Source of the DNA: Chamaecrista fasciculata
Taxonomy: Eukaryota > Streptophyta > Magnoliopsida > Fabales > Fabaceae
NCBI GenBank assembly: GCA_003254925.1
Contig: QANZ01022466.1
Coordinates: 68,980-132,979 of the forward strand
Length of the DNA: 64,000 bases
Direction of reading: 5' to 3'
Shown: positions 47,244 through 56,643 of the stretch, one piece after another
How the letters are laid out: each line of letters begins with the position of its first letter
How positions within the stretch are numbered: position 1 is the stretch's first letter
Notes under the pieces: generated by a model
What the model saw: only the letters and a program-made list of their open reading frames with translations
What the model was told of the DNA's origin: nothing
Database searches by the model: none
Translations under genes and position numbers: made by a program

Positions 47244-47376
47244 TAAAAAAAAAGAATCAAGATCAAATAATATATTACTCCTTCACAGTTTTCAGGACAC
47301 GATCCTTTTCAGATAGACTCCCCCTTCTAGCTGGCCATGGCACCTCAGCCCTGATTAGAGTAGGAGCAGGTCCTCC

Positions 47377-48140
47377 CTGAATTAATATAGAGAAATCAAA
47401 CATATTTTCATGCCATGCCAACTTTAACATATAAGCAATGAAGTAAATCTATACAATCAGAATTTGCTGTGCCAGTACTTCAAAACAAGTCATCAAATAA
47501 TTGTAAGACAGAAACAACTTGTCATTATCAGTTATAAATCTCAAGTGGAATAGTTCAGGTTTCAAAAGAACGTAATATCACATTGCAAAAATGCATAAGC
47601 ATTGTGCTAAGCGCCAACCCATCGCCAATGGTATAATGCTGCTGCAGCAAAATTATATAGAATTGGATCCATAACATTTCCCCTCCAAAACTATGATGAT
47701 CACAACCAAATTCCCCTATCCTCAACTGCAGCCAAATAAAAATCAAAGGCTTTGGCCACTGACATTTTTAAAACTGCAAAGTAAATCCTTCGGGGTTTTT
47801 TTTTTTTTTGGCCCCAAATTACTAGTAACTCCAAATGTAAAATATAAGTACAATATACTCATGTAATATTACCACAATTCAAACAAAAAACGACAGTTTA
47901 ACAAGTATCCACTCATTGAGTTCACAATTCACATTACCCAGAAAAAAAAAAAAAGACGTTCACAATTTATGCATGCACATCTTACCCACCGTCGTCTTTA
48001 TATATGCAACGATAATCTGTCAATATTTTTTTATATAAAAAAAAAGATAAGAGTATCAAGTCAATTAACAAGCAGTGCAAGTGTGCAATAAAACCCCAAA
48101 GTCGAATCTACATCAAAGAATTTCCTAACAGACAATAGTT
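47377..48140 (-). repeat. Copy of eIF(iso)4G intron 4 sequence
   Basis: Closely similar to 58927-59720, including GAATAGTTCAGGTTTCAAAAG, GCATAAGCATTGTGCTAAG and CCAAATTCCCCTATCCTCAA. It stops at AACAGACAATAG, so exon 4 and everything upstream are not present. Confidence 0.8.
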
Positions 48141-48149
48141 AACATTAAG

Positions 48150-48282
48150 AGCATGTTAACATTATTTTATACTTGATGAAATTAAGAGCACTTAGCATTG
48201 ATTGGCATAACACAAAGAAAGTTAAAATTCATTAGTCTACCTCTTCCCGTCTTGAAACCCAATTATTAGCACGCAGATCGTC
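48150..48282 (-). pseudogene. Out-of-order third fragment of the eIF(iso)4G exon 8 end
   Basis: Matches 57693-57826: AAGAGCACTTAGCATTGATTG, then CATTAGTCTACCTCTTCCCG and CCCAATTATTAGCACGCAGA. In the parent this lies downstream of the intron just described; here it follows upstream of it, so the order is permuted. It breaks off in the exon at GATCG. Confidence 0.8.
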
Positions 48283-48370
48283 ACAACAAAATATGCAAAA
48301 TGTATAGATTCTATTTGGAAAGATAATTTTGTATCTAAACCCTTAAGACTCCATTTCTTACCTAAACCAA

Positions 48371-48575
48371 GGTAATATGTATTTGTTTACCTGATTGTGG
48401 CATTTTCACAAACACATAAAAGGAATGTCTATGAGAATAAGCAATCATAAAAAATAAAGTACCTTTTTCTATGACAATAGGCATTTCTGTAGCAAGGTAA
48501 CATGTATTTGTTTATCTGATTGTGGCATTTTCACAAACTGATAAAATGCATTCCTATGAGAACAATCAATCATCA
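48371..48575. repeat. Imperfect direct repeat of about 120 bp
   Basis: AAGGTAATATGTATTTGTTTACCTGATTGTGGC and onwards (from 48371) recurs from 48494 as AAGGTAACATGTATTTGTTT and so on, with further shared CTATGAGAA and CAATCAT blocks. On the minus strand 48469-48684 is open for 71 codons (FVKMPQSDKQIHVTLLQK); I do not recognise it. Confidence 0.6.
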
Positions 48576-48702
48576 AACAGAACATCTTTTTTTTTAACCT
48601 TAAGTTCCAGCTTCCAATAATAATTTTAACATCAACGCATTCAAAAGTTTCACCATCATGGTGAAGTACGAGTACTATATACATTCTTTTCTGGGCTCAT
48701 AA

Positions 48703-49062
48703 AGCGCAACAGAGAAGTCACATAGCGAGCATCTTTTTTTGTCGACAAAATTTGAAAAGCTATTACTAGCTGCTTCGCTTTTAATTTGCTCTATTTTTTA
48801 TTTGTTGTTTGTTTCTTTTCTTTTTCTACGATGCGAGAATGAAAAGAAAGAGGATGTGAAGACGAAAGAAATTATTTTATATTTTACTATTGGTGCTTTT
48901 CTCAGTCAATTGAGGTTCGTCCAAACACAGAATACCATAATAAAGCTCAAAAAGATATAATATTAAATACTATGTGTTCCACTTTTGGACACTTCAATTT
49001 CTAACGAACAAGTAAAGTTTAGAGTATACCACTTTTAATTGGAAAAGATTATAATTATTATT
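48703..49062 (+). repeat. Dispersed duplicate of 2090-2446
   Basis: Plus-strand copy of the segment near the left end. Shared blocks include CACATAGCGAGCATCTTTTT, GTCGACAAAATTTGAAAAGC, AATACCATAATAAAGCTCA and CACTTTTGGACACTTCAATT. The flanks differ from those of the other copy. Confidence 0.75.
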
Positions 49063-49679
49063 AGAGTATACCATGTGTATACTTTCATGTGTCTATGCTT
49101 TTATACTAGGAAGCATGGACACACTATTTCAATGGTGTGTCGATGTGTTCGACACGGACACATACGCATGCAACACGCGTACGACACGTGTCGGACATGT
49201 GTCTCGAAGTGTCGGGATAGTTTAGTGGCTTTTAGCAGCTCAGACACAGCTTGGACACGGCTTTGACACAACTTCCCCTTAAATGTAAATTTTTTAACCT
49301 AGAAAAGGAATTTTGGGTTTTCTCATATAGCTTTCGACAAAATTATCTCGACAACTTTTGCTCACCGTCGTTTATCGTTGTTCACCGTCCTTCATCGTTG
49401 TTCATTGTCGTGCACTATTGGTCATCGTCACTCATCATCGTTTGATGAACTGGAGTTGGAGGGGGTTATATTTACTGATGAAGGCAACAACAATAGTGGA
49501 AAACAAAATGAAATTGATCTTTAGATGACTTTTTAGCTAGATTCTTCAAGAAATACTCTGCTTGGTCACTGAGGAAATACTCTGCTAGATTCTACTACAT
49601 ATTTTGGTAATGCATAGAAAGAATACTTCATTTATAAATTAAATAAAATTTGATAATTAAATTAAATTAGATAATTTAA
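49063..49679. other. Intergenic stretch with GTGTCG palindromes and TCATCGT repeats
   Basis: 49130-49225 is rich in GTGTCGG/CCGACAC motifs (GACACGTGTCGGACATGTGTC). 49350-49445 repeats GTTCACCGTCCTTCATCGTT units. No gene. Confidence 0.5.
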
Positions 49680-50050
49680 GATATCTTTATCTTAAGGAAA
49701 GTCAAATTAAATTTAATTTAATGATTAAAATAAATTAGATAATGTGTGATATCCTTTTCTTTTAAGAGAAGTCAAATTAAATATGATCACCTTTAAACAA
49801 TACCCAATTTAAAAGATCTCAAATCAAGTCTTTTGATCACAAGCTACTCTATAAATAGAGAGCCAATTCCAAACCCTAGGGGGTAAAATAAGAGGAAAAT
49901 TTCGTGCTCTATCCTTTCCCTATTCATAATTAGGCTCCATCCTCCATTCGAAGAAAAAGGTTAGGCTCTTTTCTCCCGGTTTGTAGGGTCTACAAGTCGA
50001 TTTTATTTAATTTTTTTTTACTTGTTCATGCAACCTTCATATTTTTTCTA
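49680..50050 (+). mobile_element. Possible LTR segment with TATA box
   Basis: Two related blocks (AAATTAGATAATTTAAGATATC and AAATTAGATAATGTGTGATATC, each followed by AAGTCAAATTAAAT) precede CTATAAATAGAGAGCC, then AAACCCTAGGG and a T-rich end. This looks like U3 repeats, a TATA box and R of an LTR. Ends were not found. Confidence 0.35.
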
Positions 50051-50092
50051 AATAAATATATATCTTAGGAGGCTCCCATATTCTTTTTATAA

Positions 50093-50880
50093 TGGCCAAA
50101 GTCCTATTTTGGTCCCCCAGTTATGTTCAGTGTTCCAAATTGGTCCTCCAGTTATGCAAAACTTGGCAAAGTTGGTCCCTCTAACAGTTTCCATCCATTT
50201 TTTCCTTTAAAAAAGATAAAATTAATTTTTAACTCCTAAAAGTTTAATTTTTTTGCATCAAGGACCTTTTTCTCTATAATAGTTACAAAATATAAAAAAG
50301 AAGAAATAACTTGGGGTTTTAGCTTATTTTACATAAAAAAATAGTCTCTCTCTCCACACACACAAACACACACACGAAATCCCCAATTATATATATCACA
50401 GATGCGTTGATGAAAGGATTGGCCAAAAAAAAAAAGATGCGTTGATGAAAGGGGATTAGGGTTCGATGGATTTGAATTTCCCATCTGTATCTCTGTTTCT
50501 CCGTTTTCACGATGATGAAATGAATAGCTTTAGATTTGGGAGGCGTTAACACTAGTAGTATCAATTCTTTGATTCTGTTAACTAGTAGTATCAATTCTTT
50601 GATTCTTTCAATCAGTGACACTGAGAGACAACAGTGAACCATGAAAATGTTATCTATGTCATGCATGTTGGGATGGTAGAGAGAAATGTTGATACTACAA
50701 ATCTGTGATATATATAGTTTGAGAAGTTACTTAAAATTGGGGATTTTGTGTGGGTGAGAGAGAGAGAGATTTGGGTTTGAGGAAGGAGATTTAGGGTTTG
50801 AAATTGGGGATTGTGTGTGTGAGAGTGAGAGATTATTTTTTGTGTAAAATAAACTAAAACCCTAGAATCGCACTGTTTCT
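50093..50880. mobile_element. Large imperfect inverted repeat
   Basis: The segment 50320-50400 (TAGCTTATTTTACATAAAAA, CTCTCTCTCC, AAATCCCCAATTATATATAT) is complementary to parts of 50700-50875 (TGATATATATAGTTT, AAATTGGGGATT, GAGAGTGAGAG, TGTAAAATAAACTAAAACCC). The left edge GGCCAAAGTCCTATTTTGG resembles a foldback-element end. Confidence 0.5.
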
Positions 50881-51720
50881 GGGCAGCAAGTAGGTTTCAC
50901 TCGTTTTCAAAATTAAATCAGTGCAAATGTTTTCGAAAAGTATTTTTCCTTTCACCTAGACATCATATGCTTTCTGAATAGCTCTCTTTTATGCCGAAAC
51001 TCAAATGAATTAGTTCTCTACAAATTTCGAAACTCATGGTAAAAAGCTGTTTCTGGAATTCACACACAGAAAAACGGTTCACTTTGGAGAGTCATAACAT
51101 TTTATTATGAAATTGTTTTTTAGTAGGATTTATTTCTGGGTTTAATTTATTTTGTCAAGTTTTGACCATAAAAAGTTTTATTAGATTTAATTAAATTTTC
51201 TGTTTTCGTGAAACTTAAATCTTTAGTTGTTCGATCCTGAACAGTTTTAGGCAATGATCACTATTTGATTTATTGCTTCTAAAATATAAATCTTTTTCAA
51301 CTCAAACCAAATGGATTAGAAAGTTAACTTACAGGGAACCCCGTAATATTTAATTTGGGAATTCTAACCGTATGATTTTTTAATTATATTTTTGAAATCC
51401 ATAAAACAATTTTTCAATGATGTAGTGGAAAGAATATTGTTTTTTTTCTCTGGCTTCTTAGGTTACCACCTAATAAATCTGCACTTCTTTCTTCTCATCA
51501 GAAATGGTCACCATGTTCCCTTTGATAGACACATCCTTCATAAGAGTAGGGACATAAAAGTCATTCTTCATAAGAGTAGGGACATAAAAGTCAGCTCCCC
51601 TATTTGGTTCAAAATCAATTTTTTTCTAATAAAGTCTTATCCAACATTTTCTTTGGAATTATTTTCAAAAATTCCTTTTTATTAATTTATCAATTTTTTT
51701 ATAAAATTTGGTGGCGACTC
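50881..51720 (+). mobile_element. Possible Tat/Ogre-type LTR end with primer-binding site
   Basis: AAAATTTGGTGGCGACTCCT at about 51703-51722 matches the usual junction of Tat/Ogre-lineage gypsy elements, where TGGCGACTCC pairs with an Arg tRNA. The upstream 800 bases would be LTR. A tandem TTCATAAGAGTAGGGACATAAAAGTC lies at 51537-51592. No internal coding region follows. Confidence 0.4.
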
Positions 51721-51722
51721 CT

Positions 51723-53135
51723 ATTTTTAGTCATTAAAGACATTCTCTGCAATGTCAGGCGTGACAATGGCCATTACCCCTCAACCAAGGAAAAGGAGAG
51801 AAAGAAAGAAAGTTTTCTTTATGTTAGGATTGAAATGAATTTTCAAGTATAGAATCAGAGAACTAATGAAGGAGATATAATTCAGTCTAAGTGGGTTAAC
51901 AATTTTCTTCTTTTTAAAGGAGGTTCTTAACATATAGTACTAACAAGTGTTATGTCTAACCATTCCACAAATATTTTTTTTTTTCTAAAGCTTGATTTAA
52001 AATTTTCAGTACTAAAAATAAAAAACAATCTATTTGAAACGTTTTTTTGCATAATATCTATACAAACATTATTTAAAATTGCTATATTGAAACCTAATTA
52101 AACCCATATTTTGAAACCTTTTCATTAAAATTTTGAATTTTGAATTTATCTTTTGTAAACTGATATTCAACTTAATTATCCAAATATGCTAAATAATTAA
52201 ATAATATTTTCACTTAATATTATATTATTATATATCCTCTATACTATATTATATAGTATTGGACCTTTAAATTGTTGATATAATGATATCGTAAATCGTA
52301 TATAAATTAAATATTGACATAAAATGCTACAAGAAATAAAACATAATGAGATGAAATTAGAACTATTAGTTCTTATATTATACTGAAATAAAATAAAAAA
52401 TATCAGAAAAATTAAATAACCTCACATATATTATTTTTATTATTTTTGAAATATACTAAAAATAGAATATTCTTATTTTTAAAGATGTTAATTTTTCTCA
52501 ACTATAAAATTTTGAATAATATTTACATACTTTTTAAAACAATTTTTGGAATTGATTTTATTATTATTTGACTTATTTTAGCACCTATTTGGAATGTCGT
52601 TATCTCTTCCAATATCTCCAATATCAGTATAATAGTAGAGATATAATGCCATCAATGTTTTAAAAGGTATATAAATATTATTTAAAATTTATGTTACAAT
52701 GTTAAATATAATTTATTATGTGGGGAAAATGTAGAAATTTAAATACTTGAGTTAATGAAAATTACAAAGAATAAATGTCATTTTATATTCATTTAGACCA
52801 TATATTGACTATGTAACTTTACACACCATTTGATATTTTCTATCAATTAAAATATTTTTTAGTTGGCCCATGTACATTGTTAGGAAATTTTGTAAAAAAA
52901 GGGAGAACTCATAAAAATTTCAAATTAATTCATAATTCTACAAGTTATGTACAAAGCAAATTATTTTTATAAATGAAATACACATAATTAAATAAAATAA
53001 AAATAAAAATAAAATAATCACTCACTCTTAAAGGCTAAAATCATACACCCACTAGCTAGCTTAATTTGCAACTTGAATATAGCCTGACATTCGTTCACAA
53101 GTCTATAGTTGAATAAAACTTTAAAACTTATTATA
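51723..53135. other. AT-rich intergenic stretch
   Basis: No gene or recognisable element. From 51960 to 53000 it is extremely AT-rich. Confidence 0.6.
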
Positions 53136-53144
53136 ATACTTTTA

Positions 53145-54014
53145 GGGTCAAAAACCTATTTTTGGTCCGTAATATTTATTCAAAGTTCAGTTTTGATCCT
53201 TAATAGCTTTTTCATTCCGTTTTGATCCTTAATATTTGCTAAAAGTTTCATCATTGGTCCCTAATTATTAAATATAGTCATATCTCTCTCTTTTCAAACC
53301 TAAATGTGATTAAGTAAAGTTACGAGTTAACTTTGATAAATTTTTTCTTTGTCTAATTCAAGTCATTGGCAAACGAGGTCAAATTAAATATAAAATCGGA
53401 TCGAAAAATGGGTCGATTGTTTCATGAATTTGGTCATATCTCTCTCATTTCAAGTCCGAATGCAACAGAATTGAAGCTACAAATTACTCTTCACGAGTTC
53501 TTTCTTTGTCTAGTTGAAACCATTAACAAATGAGGTCAAATAGTACTTCAAAAGTTAATATTGATATTTTGACAAAACTCATCCTCAAAGTTATTTGACC
53601 TCGTTTATCAATGGCACCAATTGAATAGAGAAATAACTCGTTAAGAGTAATTTGTAACTTTGATTTCGTTACATTCAGACTTGAATTGAGAGAGATATGA
53701 CCAAATTCATGAAATAAGCGACTCATTTTCAGACCCAATTTCATGTCCGATTTAACCTCGTTTGTTGATGACTCCAACTAAGCAAAGAAAAAAGTCATTA
53801 AATTTAACTTGTAACTATGATTTAATCGCAGTCGAGTTTAAAATGAAAGACATATCCATATTCAATAGTTAGGTACCAATGACAAAACTTTTAAGGAATA
53901 TTAAGGATCAAAACTGAACAAAAAAATATTAGGGATCAAAATAGAACAAAAAAAATATTATGAACCAAAACAAAACTTTAAATAAACATTAAAGACCAAA
54001 ACCGATTTTTGACC
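53145..54014. mobile_element. Foldback element (870 bp) with perfect 9-bp target duplication
   Basis: Left end GGGTCAAAAACCTATTTTTGG, right end ACCAAAACCGATTTTTGACC. ATACTTTTA flanks both ends (53136-53144 and 54015-54023). Internal blocks such as TTCATGAATTTGGTCATATC occur in both orientations. Related to 11557-12483. Confidence 0.85.
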
Positions 54015-54069
54015 ATACTTTTAACTAAGATCACCCTAACTTTCATAAACTAAAGAATGTACGTAATAC

Positions 54070-56060
54070 GTTCCAAGTGGAGGGGCACAAAGCTCCGGGT
54101 CCAGATGAAATGCCTGCTATCTTCTACTAACAATTCTGGCCTGTTATGCAGGAAAACCTTTTCAGTATGGTATCCTCTTTTCTAAACTCTGGCCACCTAC
54201 TTAAAGAAATGAATAAGTCACATATCATTTTTATTCCGAAAGGTGAAGAACAACAAAGCTGTGTAGACTAATAAGCTTCTGTAATGTGGCTTATAAAGTT
54301 ATCTCAAAGACTATCACAAATAGACTCCAAGAAATCATCATGGATATTATTTCCCCTTTTCAGAATGCCTTCGCTAAAGGAAGGTCTATCACGGATAACA
54401 TACTGTTGGCCCATGAAGTTCTCAAATACATTAGGAGACATAAAAAGGTAAAACATTCTGGATAAGTATTAAAATTGATCTTCTGAAAGCTTACGACAAA
54501 GTCTCTTGGCAATTTCTTTAGGATTTATTATCATATATGGAATTTTAGACCATTGGATACAATTAATCATGCAATGTGTTTCCACAGTGAGTTTTAAGGT
54601 TCAGGTAAATGGAGAGCTGTCAGAATCATTCTCCCCTCAGGCTGGTTTACGTCAAGGTGACCCCCTTTTACCATATTTGTTCATTTTATGCATGAATGTC
54701 CTTTCGGGTCTTCTCCAAAAAGCACAAGATGATGGTTCTCTGAAGGGGGTGAAAGTGTCTAATAACGCTCCTCCTATATAAATCACTTAATCTACGCTGA
54801 TGATACTCTTTTATTCCTCAAAGTGGATTTGGAGTCTATTGCATCAACTAAGTCCATTTTTCGGCGATTTGAGAGAGTGATCTGACTGATGGTCATGTTA
54901 ATTGGGACAGAGGAAAGATACTCAATATTTACAATCTGGCGATGGCGGACACTATTATGAAGATTCCTTTATCCCATACCGGTGTTAGAGACAAAATCAT
55001 TTGGAGTAATAACAGTCATAACGAGGATTATTCGGTCAAAAGTGCTTATGCCTCCCTTATTCAGAACACAAATTGGGATACCCCAAGTCAACTGGAAACA
55101 CTTTTGGAAGCTCCAATGCCCCCCAAAAATCCTCATTTTCAGCTGGAAATGTTTTAGAAATTCACTCCCTACGAGTGCCAATCTCTTGAGGAAGAAATAC
55201 AGCATTGATGCCAATTGCATTTTCTGCATGAACGAGATTGAAAGTGAGATCTTTCTGTGTTGCCCGCTCTCGAAGGTAATGTTGTCAAAATCGAACCGGA
55301 CAAAGACTCAGACTAGTGTTTGGTTCACGGTCTGATTGGTCGAATCGGCCGAACCATCGGTCGGACCGAATGATGCAATAAATAATTATTTTAATATATT
55401 AAATAAAAATCCTCTATAATGATATAAATAATTATTTTTAATATAATTAGTAATTTATTTTATTCTAAATATTAAAAGAACAAATGAAAAAGAAGGATAA
55501 AAGATGAATGAGAGCTTCCACTTTGCCTTCTTATAATTTTTAATCAAATTTTTTTTATTTTTTTTTAAAAAATTTGGGTGAACCACTGGTTTTTTGAGCG
55601 GTCTGGCGATTGGACCCGGTTCACTAGTTTTCGGCCGGTTATTTCCGGTTCAATCTAGTCCAAATGTCAATTTGATTATTTTGGTCGAACCCACTTACTT
55701 TTGTATTTGGTTGGTGGTCAAACCGTCCGGTTCGATTCTGACAATGCTCGAGGGCAGCGTGGTTCGCCTCTCCAATGTGACTCCTTTACACAAATTGGTT
55801 TTTTTTAATTGGCTGAAAGGCTTTTTCAACTCCATAGGCACCAACATTGAGGAGGAAGAAGCTTTTATTAGGATGCTTACTTTCCTTTGGGCGATCTTTT
55901 TTTTTTTTTTTTGGCCTGATCCTTTGGGCGATATACCAACATAGAAATGAGGTCCGTTTTAATCAGAGGATATTAATCGCCTACTGATGCAGAGCAACGA
56001 TTCCTGGTTCTTGCTGACTTGCCTCATAATTTTACTCTTCCTGAAATTTTTCCTAATGCT
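54070..56060 (+). pseudogene. Decayed L1-type LINE (reverse transcriptase and zinc-ribbon parts)
   Basis: Broken frames read HKAPGPDEMP, then ISKTITNRLQEI, NAFAKGRSITDNILL, GLRQGDPLLPYLFILCMN and, near 54790, LIYADDTLLF, the catalytic YADD box of non-LTR reverse transcriptase. After a deletion, 54990-55270 reads the zf-RVT domain (KSAYASL, PPKILIFSWKCFRNSLPT, CIFC then CCPLS). The C-terminal part resumes after an inserted inverted-repeat element. Stops and frameshifts are many. Confidence 0.85.
55277..55745. mobile_element. Inverted-repeat element inserted in the LINE
   Basis: TTGTCAAAATCGAACCGGAC at the left is mirrored by the right end (reverse complement TTGTCAGAATCGAACCGGAC), with further CGGTC/GACCG blocks inside. 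LINE protein sequence breaks at CTCGAAGGTAATG on the left and resumes at CTCGAGGGCAGCG, suggesting a target duplication of about 9 bp with later mutations. Confidence 0.75.
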
Positions 56061-56643
56061 TTTAGTTTTGTATATGGCTGTTTTAGTTTCGTAATTCAAA
56101 AAAACAAGCAAATATGCAAAAGTATTACCAACACAATTAGTAAATAATTAAATTCCTTAAACAGGATATTCCAAATCGGGTCGTGAGCACAAAAAATGAC
56201 GTTAATCACTAGATTCATTCCATGCACACACATAACAGGAACTGCTTGAAATAACAAGGATGATATTTATGAGCTGACCAGTTTAACAATTATGTCAGAA
56301 TTTAAGATAAGAATAAATGGAAACTAATGAAATACAAAAACTACGGACCCCTAATGGGACACATAATTTTAAGCCAACAGAAAAAAAAAAACAAAAAACA
56401 AAATCCTTAGCTTTATGGTTTGACTCTTTCCTCAATAAACACCTCTAAGACCTCAAAGAAAAAGATATACAACCTTAATAAAAAGTACCAGATTGATACG
56501 GACTGAGAGGTCCACTTTTATAAAATACTGTAATACAAAAACTCTTGCTCAAAATGTGGGGGATGAAAAAAGGGAATTTTTGGGGAGGGATGTTCATCCA
56601 GAGTTACAGAAATGAAAATTCTCATTCAGAGTCACCAGATAGA

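Larger units (their letters stand above)
45594..47376 (-). pseudogene. Partial eIF(iso)4G copy, MIF4G exons only
   Basis: Four exons equivalent to exons 5-8 of the gene at 56644-62160: 47279-47376 (98 nt), 46715-46802 (88), 46280-46630 (351) and 45594-45838. The first three have exactly the lengths of their parents and all four frames are open. They read, for example, [18 protein letters not shown] and [20 protein letters not shown]. Exons 1-4 (cap-binding contact) and the 349-codon C-terminal exon (MA3) are absent, and the last exon runs into an N and hAT-like text. Many amino-acid changes relative to the parent suggest relaxed selection. Two foldback elements interrupt its introns. I call it a pseudogene; a truncated transcript cannot be excluded. 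Confidence 0.85.

Noticed and set aside
48469..48684. 71-residue minus-strand frame (CSHRNAFYQFVKMPQ)
   Set aside because: Looks somewhat protein-like but sits in imperfect direct repeats with no start context, neighbours or known motif; described as a repeat only.
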